Source of the DNA: Orlajensenia leifsoniae
Lineage (GTDB): Bacteria; Actinomycetota; Actinomycetes; Actinomycetales; Microbacteriaceae
DNA length: 64,000 nt
Assembly (NCBI RefSeq): GCF_004570845.1
Contig: NZ_SPQZ01000004.1
Coordinates: 248,001 to 312,000 of the forward strand
Direction: 5' to 3'
The position numbers and the translations under genes are program-made. Positions 56,767 through 64,000 of this stretch are shown here, piece after piece (position 1 is the stretch's first letter; each line of letters starts with the position of its first letter). The notes under the pieces were generated by a model, which saw only the letters and a list, made by a program, of their open reading frames with translations, was not told the DNA's origin and ran no database searches.

Positions 56767-59260
56767 TGGTGGAGCCCGGGGCCACAGCGGTGCCGGGTGC
56801 CGGGTCGATCGAGATCACCCTCCCGACGGCTTTGGGGTCCGTCGTCTCCTGCTCGCTGGTCTTCACCGTGAAGCCCGCGTTGCGGAGCGTCTTCGCGGCG
56901 CTCTGAGGGTCGGAGTCCACCTGCGGCACGATCACGAGCGCGCCGTTCGATGTGAACGCCGTGATGAGCGAGCCGCGTGGAGCCGTGCCCGACGGTTCGG
57001 TTCCGACGACCTGACCTGCCGGCAGTTCCGAATCGCGTGCACCGCCGTCGGAGAAGCTGAAGCCCGCGTCCTCGATGATCTGCTCGGCCTCGCCGATGGA
57101 CTTGCCGCGCACGTCGGGAACGTCCCTCATCACCGTGACGAGGGCGCTGTCGTCGGGCTCGGGGAACTCCCCGCCCGGGTACTGCGCGTTGGCGGTCGAC
57201 ATGATGCGCGGCCAGATCATGTGACGGATGAGGGCAGCTTCCTCGCCGTTGATGTACGTCTCGCGGAGGTTGACGTGGCCGCTGGCGTTGAAGACTCCCA
57301 CGGTGGTCGCGACCCGCGTGCTGGCGCCGCTCATCCACGTGGCCTCGGCGTTGTCGGTGGTTCCCGTCTTGCCGATCATCGGCGAGTGCGGCTCGGTGCG
57401 GTCGTCTGAGGTCGAGCCCGTTCCGCCGCTCATGACCCGCTGCATGGCGTAGGCCATCGCCGCGGTGATCTGCGGGTCGACCTTCTGCGCGCAGTCGGCC
57501 GAGGGCACCGGGATCTCGGTGCCGTGACGCAGCACCCTGTCGATCACGATCGGCTTGCAGACCATGCCGTTGCCGGCGACGCCGGCGAAGGCCGCCGCCA
57601 TGGTGACGGGCGCGACCTCGTTCGTGCCGAGGATCGACGCCGGTCCCTGCTGCAGCGGGTCGCCGTCGGCACGGTGCACCCCGAAGGACTCCGCCATGGT
57701 GCGGATGCCGCAGAGGTCGAGCTGCTTGGCCATGGCGACGAAGCCCGTGTTGTAGGACTGCTGGGTGTTGGTCAGTGCGCTCCACGTTCCGCCGCCGCCG
57801 CCCTCGTCGTTGCGGGGGTTCCAGGACGGGTCGGATTGCACGCCGAGGCAGCTGTCGTTGAAGTCGCCCCAGTCGGAACGCCTGTAGGCGTTGACGTACT
57901 CATTGAGGGAGTGCCCCTCCTTGATCCACTCGGCCAAGGTGAAGATCTTGTAGGTCGACCCGGGCTGGAAACCCGCCGACCCGCCGTACTCGCCGTCGGT
58001 GTTGTAATTGACGGCGCTGTAGACGGGGTCTGTCAGCACCTCGGGGTCGTCGGAGAACACCTTGTTCTGGGTCATCTGGAGTACGCGGCCGGTGCCCACC
58101 TCGACCGAGACGCTCGAGGCGCCCAGGTCGATGCCGTCGGCCGTGGGAGGGACGAGTTCGCGCATGGCGACCTCGGCGGTGCCCTGCATGAGGGGATCGA
58201 TGGTCGTGTAGACGTCGAGGCCGCCTCGCTTCAGCAGGGTGAGGCGCTCGGCCTCGGTGGCGCCGAACGCCTCGTCGTTGCGGATGGTCCAGTAGACGTA
58301 GTCGCAGAAGTAGGCCGACCCCTCCGCCGTGGCGCAACCTGTGCTCGGGAGGGTGATCGTCGGCGTGATGGGCAGCGCCTTCGCTGCGTCGTGCTCGGCC
58401 TCGGTGATCTTGGAATGCTCGAGCATCTTGTCGAGGATGTAGTCCCGGCGTGACAGGGTGTTCGCGTAGCCGTTCTCGGCACCGTTCTTCGGGTTGTCCG
58501 GCTTGTCGAGGCGGAACTTCTCGGGGTTGTTCACGATGGCCAGCAGCGAGGCCGCCTGGTCGAGCGTCAGGTCCTTCGCCGTGGTGCCGAAGTAGTAGTG
58601 CGCCGCCGACTCGATTCCGTAGACGCGACCGCCGAAGAAGGCGATGTTGAGATACCCCATCAGGATCTCGTTCTTCGTGTACTTCTTCTCGACGCCGATG
58701 GCGAGGCGCATCTCCTTGATCTTGCGATCAGGGGTCTGCCTGATGGCCGCTTCGACGGCGGCCTCCTCCTCCTCCTGGGTCTTCGCCGTGGCCACGGCCT
58801 CCTGCACGAGAACGTTCTTGACGTACTGCTGGGTGATCGAGGATCCGCCCTGGATGCTGCCGCCGCCGAGGCTCACGGCAGCGGCGCGCAGGGTTCCCTG
58901 GATGTCGATGCCGCCGTGTTCGTAGAACCGGGGATCCTCGCCTGCGACGGCGGCATCCTTCGCGTACGACGACACGTTCTCCCAGTCGACTTCCTCGCGA
59001 TCCTGGTCGAAGAACGAGGCGAGCAGCTTGGGCGAGCCGTCGGGCATCGTCGCGTAGATGTTGGTCTTCTCGGCGAGATCGCCGATCTGAAGGAAGCCGG
59101 GCAGCTTCTCGAACATCGAGATGCTGCTGGATGCCGCCAGCCCGCCCACGGCCAGTGCCGGAGTGACGGCGACGGCGGCGAGAACGCCGACCGCGACGCT
59201 CAGGCCGACGAAGGCCAGAAGGGCGCGGCCGCGTGATCCGCCGGAGCGATCGTCAGCCAC
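56696..59260 (-). CDS. Bifunctional penicillin-binding protein with PASTA domains (PonA type)
   Basis: An 854-residue class A PBP. A membrane anchor (about 10-40) is followed by a GT51 transglycosylase domain with EDPRFYEHGGID, SSITQQYVKN and RKIKEMRLAIGVEKKYTKNE (in parts), then a transpeptidase with SxxK in GSTYKIFTLA, SYN and KTGTTDN. Two PASTA domains (about 715-845) and a Pro/Glu tail end the protein. It polymerises and cross-links peptidoglycan outside the membrane. GTG at 59260 has AAGGAGAAGGGG upstream. Its tail overlaps the convergent glycosyltransferase gene by 71 bp. Confidence 0.95.
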   Translation of the reverse strand: MADDRSGGSRGRALLAFVGLSVAVGVLAAVAVTPALAVGGLAASSSISMFEKLPGFLQIGDLAEKTNIYATMPDGSPKLLASFFDQDREEVDWENVSSYAKDAAVAGEDPRFYEHGGIDIQGTLRAAAVSLGGGSIQGGSSITQQYVKNVLVQEAVATAKTQEEEEAAVEAAIRQTPDRKIKEMRLAIGVEKKYTKNEILMGYLNIAFFGGRVYGIESAAHYYFGTTAKDLTLDQAASLLAIVNNPEKFRLDKPDNPKNGAENGYANTLSRRDYILDKMLEHSKITEAEHDAAKALPITPTITLPSTGCATAEGSAYFCDYVYWTIRNDEAFGATEAERLTLLKRGGLDVYTTIDPLMQGTAEVAMRELVPPTADGIDLGASSVSVEVGTGRVLQMTQNKVFSDDPEVLTDPVYSAVNYNTDGEYGGSAGFQPGSTYKIFTLAEWIKEGHSLNEYVNAYRRSDWGDFNDSCLGVQSDPSWNPRNDEGGGGGTWSALTNTQQSYNTGFVAMAKQLDLCGIRTMAESFGVHRADGDPLQQGPASILGTNEVAPVTMAAAFAGVAGNGMVCKPIVIDRVLRHGTEIPVPSADCAQKVDPQITAAMAYAMQRVMSGGTGSTSDDRTEPHSPMIGKTGTTDNAEATWMSGASTRVATTVGVFNASGHVNLRETYINGEEAALIRHMIWPRIMSTANAQYPGGEFPEPDDSALVTVMRDVPDVRGKSIGEAEQIIEDAGFSFSDGGARDSELPAGQVVGTEPSGTAPRGSLITAFTSNGALVIVPQVDSDPQSAAKTLRNAGFTVKTSEQETTDPKAVGRVISIDPAPGTAVAPGSTITIVVGKAAPEPVPTPEPTPSDG

Positions 59261-59417
59261 ACTCCACCCCTTCTCCTTCGCAGACTGCGCCGATGGGCTC
59301 GGATCTGCAGCGGGCACCCACCGACCCCCATGGACGCAGTGCTCATTCCGACTCTGACAGATGGTGCCCGAAACAGCGGCATTGGATGCGCGATCGTGAT
59401 GCGCGCCGCGGCTCGGC

Positions 59418-60173
59418 TCAGTCGCCCGCGGCGCGCAGATAGGCGAGTTGGGCGCGCACCGACGCCTCGGCCGCCGGCCGCACAGCGGCATCCGTTCCGG
59501 CATAGACCAGATCGGTGACGGCAGCGGCCGAGGCCTCGGCGCCCAGCAGCTCGAGCGCTTGCCGCACCTCGGCGAGCCTGCCCGCCCGGTGGGCGAGGTA
59601 GGCGGTGGCGACGGCGGCCAGGTCGTCGAGCTCGGGGCCGTGGCCGGGCAGTACGCGTACTGGCCCCAACGCCTGCAGCCGCTCGAGCGTGCGCAGGTAG
59701 GGGCCGAGGGATCCGTCGGGGTCGGCGATGATGCTCGTGCCGCGACCGAGCACCGTGTCGCCGGTGAAGACGGCGGCGTCGGTATCGCCCAGCAGCTGGA
59801 AGCAGGCGGAGTCGGCCGTGTGACCGGGGGTGGCGAGCACACGCAGGCGCACTCCGGCCGTGTCGATGAGCTCACCGTCGACCACCGGCGAGGCGTCGCG
59901 GCAGAAATCCGAATCGATGGCGCGGACGGGGGCTTCGGTGAGCGCGACGAGGGCGTCGATGCCGTCGGCGTGGTCGGCATGGTGATGGGTCAGCAGGATG
60001 AGCTCGACCTGGCCTGAGGATGCGAGGGCGGCGAGGTGGGCGTCGTCGTGCGGTCCGGGGTCGATCACGATGACGGATGCCGAGCCCGGGGCTGCGACCA
60101 CGTAGGAGTTCGTGCCGTCGAGGGTCATCGGCCCGGCGTTCGGGGCGAGCACGCGACGCACGATGGGGCTCAT
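59418..60173 (-). CDS. Metallo-beta-lactamase-fold hydrolase (LACTB2-like)
   Basis: A 251-residue MBL-fold enzyme. The zinc motif is LTHHHADHADG; further ligands lie in LATPGHTADSACF and FTGDTVLG, and LPGHGP near the C-terminal part. LNGTNSY-type N terminus is seen as TLDGTNSYVV. A C-terminal helical extension resembles LACTB2-like nucleases or hydrolases. ATG at 60173 is selected by a TACGCT box 6 nt upstream (leaderless); GTG at 60191 is the alternative. It diverges from the molybdenum cofactor operon. Confidence 0.92.
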   Translation of the reverse strand: MSPIVRRVLAPNAGPMTLDGTNSYVVAAPGSASVIVIDPGPHDDAHLAALASSGQVELILLTHHHADHADGIDALVALTEAPVRAIDSDFCRDASPVVDGELIDTAGVRLRVLATPGHTADSACFQLLGDTDAAVFTGDTVLGRGTSIIADPDGSLGPYLRTLERLQALGPVRVLPGHGPELDDLAAVATAYLAHRAGRLAEVRQALELLGAEASAAAVTDLVYAGTDAAVRPAAEASVRAQLAYLRAAGD

Positions 60174-60179
60174 GGCAGC

Positions 60180-60185
60180 AGCGTA
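60180..60185 (-). promoter_or_regulatory. Leaderless -10 box (MBL-fold gene)
   Basis: TACGCT on the minus strand ends 6 nt before the ATG at 60173. Confidence 0.5.
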
Positions 60186-60295
60186 GGGCACGGGCGCTTC
60201 GGCCGCGGACTTCGTCCGGGCCTCAGCGGGCGGGGGAGTGGGCGTCAGCGAGCGGGGTGAGCGGGCGGCGACCCGATGCGTGCTACAGCCCGTGT

Positions 60296-60301
60296 CAGAA
60301 T
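60296..60301 (+). promoter_or_regulatory. Leaderless -10 box (moeB operon)
   Basis: CAGAAT ends 6 nt before the ATG at 60308; the following six bases CGGCGT resemble those before the CGNR gene start. Confidence 0.5.
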
Positions 60302-60307
60302 CGGCGT

Positions 60308-61444
60308 ATGGCTCCGAGCGTCGATCCGTCGTCCCGCCGCTTCGCGCGCCAGCATGTGCTCGCGGGCTTCGGGCTCGCCGGTCAGCGCTCCCTCGCCGAC
60401 GCCCACGTGCTCGTCATCGGCGCCGGTGGTCTCGGCAGCGCTGTGATCCCGGCGCTCGCCGCCGTCGGCCTCGGCACCCTCTCCCTCGTCGACCCCGACA
60501 CCGTCGACGAGACCAACCTGCCGCGCCAGACCTCCCACGGCGTGGCCGATGTCGGTCGGCTCAAGGTCGATTCGGCGGCGGATGCCGCCGCACGCCTCGC
60601 CCCCGAGCTCCAGGTCATCCGTCACCCCGTGCTCTTCAGTACCGAGAACGCGACCGCGCTGCTCGACGGTGTCGACCTCGTCATCGACGGCAGCGACAGC
60701 ATCGACGCCCGTTACGCCGCCAACGACGCTGCGGCCGCACTCGGCATCCCGCTGGTCTGGGGGTCTGCCGTGGGCTACGGTGCGCAGGTCGGCGTCGCCT
60801 GGGACGCGCACGGTATCGACTACCGCGACCTCTTCCCCGAGCAGCCGAGCGATGACGGCGACAGCTGCGAGCTGACCGGCGTTCTGCCGATGGTGTGCGG
60901 TGTGGCCGGTGCACTCATGGCGGCCGAGGCCGTGAAGCTCCTGACGGGCATCGGGGAGCCTCTCCTCGGCCGCGTCGCCGTGTACGACGCGCTCACCGGC
61001 CGCACCCGCGAGGTGCCGTACGCCCGGGATCCGGCTCGTGGCGCGATGGATGTCGCGGTCGGCGTCGACTCTGCGGCATCCGGTGCCTCGGAGCCAGACT
61101 CGGAGCCCGGCTCGAAGCCCTCGCGCCCTCGCACCTACTCGGCGCCCGAGCTCGCCGTGGCGCTCGACGGCGCGAATCCGCCCGCCCTGCTCGACGTCCG
61201 CGAGGACTGGGAGGCGGCGATCGCCGAGCTTCCGGGGTCGACGCGCATACCGTTCGGCGAGCTCGGCGCGCGGATCGGCGAGCTCGATCCGTCCGCGCCC
61301 GTCGTCGTCTACTGCCATCTCGGTGTGCGGTCGGCGCATGCGCTGGTGTTCCTCGAGCAGAGCGGGTTCTCACAGGCGTCGCACCTCGCCGGTGGTATCG
61401 AGGGGTGGGCGGCATCCGTCGACCCGGGAATGAAGCGGTACTGA
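60308..61444 (+). CDS. moeB: Molybdopterin-synthase adenylyltransferase with rhodanese domain
   Basis: A 378-residue MoeB/ThiF-family enzyme fused to a rhodanese domain, as in mycobacterial MoeZ. Residues 1-245 hold the adenylating Rossmann fold (VLVIGAGGLGSAVIPALAAVG, quoted in part; DGSDSIDARY). Residues 275-378 form a rhodanese domain with active Cys in VYCHLGVRSAH. It activates the small MPT-synthase subunit (MoaD or a ThiS-like protein) by adenylation and may transfer sulfur to it. The middle linker is Ser/Glu/Pro-rich. Operon leader of moeA, moaCB and moaE; leaderless start. Confidence 0.93.
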   Translation: MAPSVDPSSRRFARQHVLAGFGLAGQRSLADAHVLVIGAGGLGSAVIPALAAVGLGTLSLVDPDTVDETNLPRQTSHGVADVGRLKVDSAADAAARLAPELQVIRHPVLFSTENATALLDGVDLVIDGSDSIDARYAANDAAAALGIPLVWGSAVGYGAQVGVAWDAHGIDYRDLFPEQPSDDGDSCELTGVLPMVCGVAGALMAAEAVKLLTGIGEPLLGRVAVYDALTGRTREVPYARDPARGAMDVAVGVDSAASGASEPDSEPGSKPSRPRTYSAPELAVALDGANPPALLDVREDWEAAIAELPGSTRIPFGELGARIGELDPSAPVVVYCHLGVRSAHALVFLEQSGFSQASHLAGGIEGWAASVDPGMKRY

Positions 61445-61477
61445 TGACGAGGCGGCACTGATGGCGGGCGGGAACTG

Positions 61478-62674
61478 ATGGGCGATCGCATCACGGTCGA
61501 GGAGCACGCCGAGCACGTCGCGGCGTTGCTCGCCCCGCTTCGGGACCGCGGGGCGGCCGAGACCGTGCCGCTGCTCGACGCCCGGGGCAGGACGACGGCC
61601 GACGCCATCCGCAGCGCCATCGACCTGCCCCCGTTCCGCAATTCCCAGATGGACGGCTTCGCTGTGCGCGCCGCGGAGGTCGCCGCAGCACCCGTCGCCC
61701 TGCCGATCGTCGGCGAGGTGGCTGCTGCCCCCGGCGAGCCGCCGGCGCTGGAGCCCGGCACCGCGACCCGGATCATGACGGGCGCTCCGATTCCCCCGGG
61801 GGCGGATGCCGTGGTCCCGGTGGAGGACACGACGGTCGACGGCGATTCCGTCACGATCCGGCGCGCCCGTGAGGTGGGGGAGTACGTGCGCGAGGCCGGC
61901 TCCGACCTCGCCGCCGGAGCCGAGCTGCTCGGCGCCGGAGTGCTGCTCGAGTCGCGCCAGCTCGCGGCCCTGGCCGCGTCGGGCCTCACCGAGGTGGCCG
62001 TGCTGTCGCGCGTGCGGGTCGCCGTCGTGAGCACGGGATCCGAGTTGGTCGCCCCGGGCCAGCCCTTGGGGGCGGGCGAGATCCCTGACTCCAACGGGAT
62101 CGCACTGCAGGCTGCTGTCGCGGCCGCAGGCGCCGTCGTCGTCTCGGCCGCTCGCGTGCGCGATGACGCCGAGGAGCTGCGCGCTCGGTTCGACGCCGCC
62201 ATCGATGCCGGCGCCGAGCTGATGCTCACCAGCGGCGGAGTCTCGATGGGCGATCACGAGGTGGTGCGCGACCTGCTCGAGCCGCTCGGAGCCTGGGTCG
62301 GTGCCGTCGCCATGCAGCCCGGGGGACCGCAGGCCACGGCGACGTATCGCGGCCTGCCCGTGATCTGCTTCCCGGGCAACCCCGTGAGCAGCCAGCTGTC
62401 GTTCGCCCTGTTCGTGGCGCCGGTGCTGCGCGAGATCGCCGGGCTGCCCGTCGCCAGGCGCGAGGAGCGCGCTGTGGCGGCATCCGTCACCTCCATCGTC
62501 GGTCGTCGGCAGTATCTCCGCGGGCGTCGGATGCCGGACGGCGCGGTCGAGGTCGTCGGTGGACCCGGCTCGCACCTCGTAGCAGCGCTCGCGACCGCGG
62601 ACGTGCTCGTCATCGTTCCCGAAGCCGTCGCTGCTCTCGCCGCCGGTGATCTCGTGGAAGTGTTGGAGCTATGA
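61478..62674 (+). CDS. moeA: Molybdopterin molybdenumtransferase MoeA
   Basis: A 398-residue MoeA. Domain order is normal: PPFRNSQMDGFAV near residue 50, RIMTGAPIPPGADAVVPVEDT with the conserved Gly-Ala-Pro loop, VVSTGSELVAPG, LTSGGVSMGDHEVV and FPGNPVSSQLSF. It inserts molybdenum into adenylylated molybdopterin. It follows moeB by 33 bp and overlaps moaCB by 4 bp, so the three genes are co-translated. Confidence 0.96.
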   Translation: MGDRITVEEHAEHVAALLAPLRDRGAAETVPLLDARGRTTADAIRSAIDLPPFRNSQMDGFAVRAAEVAAAPVALPIVGEVAAAPGEPPALEPGTATRIMTGAPIPPGADAVVPVEDTTVDGDSVTIRRAREVGEYVREAGSDLAAGAELLGAGVLLESRQLAALAASGLTEVAVLSRVRVAVVSTGSELVAPGQPLGAGEIPDSNGIALQAAVAAAGAVVVSAARVRDDAEELRARFDAAIDAGAELMLTSGGVSMGDHEVVRDLLEPLGAWVGAVAMQPGGPQATATYRGLPVICFPGNPVSSQLSFALFVAPVLREIAGLPVARREERAVAASVTSIVGRRQYLRGRRMPDGAVEVVGGPGSHLVAALATADVLVIVPEAVAALAAGDLVEVLEL

Positions 62675-63771
62675 CCGAGAAGCACGAGCACCACGACGTC
62701 ACGGCATTGAGCCACGTCGACGACCAGGGCCGCGCCCGCATGATCGACGTCGGCGGCAAGGACGTCACGCGTCGCGTCGCCGTGGCCACCGGCCGCCTCA
62801 CGACCACGCCCGAGGTGGTGGCGCTCGTGATCGCCGACGGCATGCCGAAGGCGGACGTGCTCGCGACGGCGCGCATCGCCGGCATCCAGGGTGCCAAGCG
62901 CACGAGCGAGCTCATCCCGCTCTGCCACCTCCTGCCGCTCGACTCCGTGAAGCTCGAGTTCGGCTTCGACGGCGACAGCATCTCCATCCGGGCGCGGGTC
63001 TCGGTGACGGGTCGCACGGGCGTCGAGATGGAGGCCCTCACCGCCGTGGCCATCGCCGGGCTCACCCTGCACGACATGGTCAAGGCCGTCGACCCCGGCG
63101 CCGAGCTCGGCGGCATCCGCCTGCTCGAGAAGACCGGGGGGAAGCGCGGACACTGGGTGGCCGAGGGTGCCACCGGTGACCTGCTCGTCGATTCGCCGGT
63201 GACGGATGCTGCTGCAGATGCCGCCGCCGTGCCTGAGGCCGCCGCTGTGCCCGATGCCACCGTCCCGTCGCCCGGCTCGGCCGTCGTCGTCGTGGCTTCG
63301 ACGAGCGCCGCCGCCGGCACGTCGACGGATGCGACGGGTCCGGTGATCGTCGACTGGCTGCAGGCCGCGGGCTACGCGGTCGACGCTCCCGTCGTCGTGG
63401 CCGACGCCGACGTCGCGGCGGCGCTGGCCGAAGCCCTCGCCGGCTCGCCGCGCATCATCATCACGACCGGAGGCACCGGGCTGCACCCGCAGGACCGAAC
63501 ACCCGAGGCCACGAGCGCCCTGCTCGACCGCGAGTTGCCCGGGATCGCCGAGGCGATCCGTGCCGCCGGTCGGGCCGTCACACCCACGGCCGCGCTCAGC
63601 CGCGCCGTGGCCGGACTCGCCGGCGACACCATCATCGTGAACCTGCCGGGATCGCCCGGCGGCGTGCGCGACGGCCTCGGCGTGCTGGGCGAGGTGCTGC
63701 CGCATCTCGTCGACCAGCTCGCCGGCGGCGGGCATGGCGGGCAGCGCGAACGGGGCCACCACCATGCCTGA
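62671..63771 (+). CDS. moaCB: Bifunctional MoaC-MoaB (MogA) molybdenum cofactor protein
   Basis: A 366-residue fusion. Residues 1-165 are MoaC (cyclic pyranopterin monophosphate synthase): LSHVDDQGRARMIDVGGKDVT, KRTSELIPLCHLLPL with catalytic residues, and DMVKAVD. After an Ala-rich linker (about 175-205) residues 208-355 form the MoaB/MogA adenylyltransferase domain with TTGGTGLHPQDRTPE and LPGSPGGVRDGL. This puts an early and a late step of cofactor synthesis in one chain, a form known from actinobacteria. The C terminus ends in HHHA. Confidence 0.94.
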   Translation: MTEKHEHHDVTALSHVDDQGRARMIDVGGKDVTRRVAVATGRLTTTPEVVALVIADGMPKADVLATARIAGIQGAKRTSELIPLCHLLPLDSVKLEFGFDGDSISIRARVSVTGRTGVEMEALTAVAIAGLTLHDMVKAVDPGAELGGIRLLEKTGGKRGHWVAEGATGDLLVDSPVTDAAADAAAVPEAAAVPDATVPSPGSAVVVVASTSAAAGTSTDATGPVIVDWLQAAGYAVDAPVVVADADVAAALAEALAGSPRIIITTGGTGLHPQDRTPEATSALLDRELPGIAEAIRAAGRAVTPTAALSRAVAGLAGDTIIVNLPGSPGGVRDGLGVLGEVLPHLVDQLAGGGHGGQRERGHHHA

Positions 63772-64000
63772 GGTCTTCGCCAGGGTCTCGGCCGATCGGC
63801 TCGACCGCGCCGCCATCGAGGCCTTTGTGCTCACGCCTCAGGACGGCGCGATGGTGACCTTCGAGGGCGTCATCCGCGATCACGACCACGGCGAGAGCGT
63901 CGAGCTGCTCGACTACGAGGCGCATCCCGATGCCGAGGAGTTCCTGCGCACGGTGTGCGTGGAGATCGCGGAGGAGTTCGGCGTGCGCGTGGCCGCGGCG
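63764..64000 (+). CDS. moaE: Molybdopterin synthase large subunit MoaE (3' end outside window)
   Basis: 79 codons are visible. MPEVFARVSADRLD begins the fold and MVTFEGVIRDHDHG matches the conserved MoaE region (GAVxxFxGxVR), followed by LLDYEAHPDAE. With MoaD it forms molybdopterin synthase, which adds the dithiolene sulfurs. ATG at 63764 overlaps the moaCB end by 8 bp; an in-frame ATG at 63734 would add ten residues. The C-terminal half, with the catalytic Lys region, is not in the window. Confidence 0.93.
   Translation, partial: MPEVFARVSADRLDRAAIEAFVLTPQDGAMVTFEGVIRDHDHGESVELLDYEAHPDAEEFLRTVCVEIAEEFGVRVAAA

Noticed and set aside
1-64000. CRISPR arrays, tRNA or rRNA genes, insertion sequences and prophage
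   Set aside because: No direct-repeat arrays, no tRNA-like TTCGAAT arms with matching acceptor stems, and no transposase or integrase motifs were found by reading.

Overview
The window is very GC-rich, with short intergenic gaps, many GTG starts, actinobacterial promoter boxes (TAnnnT) and an actinobacteria-type HAIR heat-shock operator. Gene content (PadR/DUF1048/ABC unit, CwbR2 cell-wall-binding repeats, MoaCB fusion, PASTA penicillin-binding protein, LigB-type ATP ligase) and the recurring words CGGATGCC/GGCATCCG point to an actinobacterium, most likely a member of Microbacteriaceae. It reads as ordinary chromosome: no phage, IS, CRISPR, tRNA or rRNA was seen. The genus is an inference from sequence style only.

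Layout. 1-1.4 kb: 5' part of an exported protein joining three cell-wall-binding repeats to a C5-epimerase-like domain. 1.6-9.7 kb: SnoaL-like protein, TetR repressor and a divergent operon of amidohydrolase plus complete dipeptide-type ABC importer, with a 17-bp palindrome between them. 9.7-12.4 kb: WYL regulator divergent from an epoxide hydrolase; VOC protein. 12.6-16.8 kb: two ABC exporter units, the second led by a PadR regulator with two dyad operators. 16.9-20.0 kb: small membrane protein and a Clp unfoldase behind a HAIR element. 20.1-24.4 kb: lipoprotein, EI24-like protein, two-component system and DUF2306 membrane protein. 24.6-27.9 kb: small protein plus DyP peroxidase, GNAT, DHFR-like reductase and an SDR-fold protein lacking its catalytic residues.

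28.0-38.6 kb is the most coherent system: a 1,400-residue secreted GH30 enzyme (endo-beta-1,6-galactanase-like), a LacI regulator, a sugar ABC importer (two permeases and a lipoprotein) and an intracellular GH35 beta-galactosidase. Four copies of an operator close to ATGTTKACGTMAACAT lie in front of the GH30 gene and between lacI and the transporter, so the units form one local regulon. The enzyme would cut a beta-galactan outside the cell, the importer would take up the oligosaccharides and the GH35 would release galactose.

38.6-53.2 kb: alpha/alpha-toroid protein, HxlR/MFS pair, TfoX-like protein, ATP-dependent DNA ligase tail to tail with a YcaQ-type winged-helix glycosylase, MFS/CGNR pair around a nested dyad, LLM monooxygenase, DUF6518 protein, cystathionine gamma-synthase-type enzyme, TOPRIM protein, four-histidine cytochrome b, hemerythrin and an alpha/beta hydrolase. 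53.3-60.2 kb: AI-2E family exporter, PLDc_N/SHOCT protein, a 417-bp gap with a candidate small RNA, a gamma-butyrolactone-receptor-like TetR, a dolichol-phosphate-mannose-synthase-like enzyme whose end overlaps a PASTA PBP, and an MBL-fold hydrolase. 60.3-64.0 kb: molybdenum cofactor operon moeB-moeA-moaCB-moaE, with moaE cut by the window end.

A general feature is leaderless initiation: in fourteen genes here a -10 box (T/CAnnnT) ends exactly 6 nt before the start codon, with no Shine-Dalgarno sequence. This geometry was used to choose several starts.
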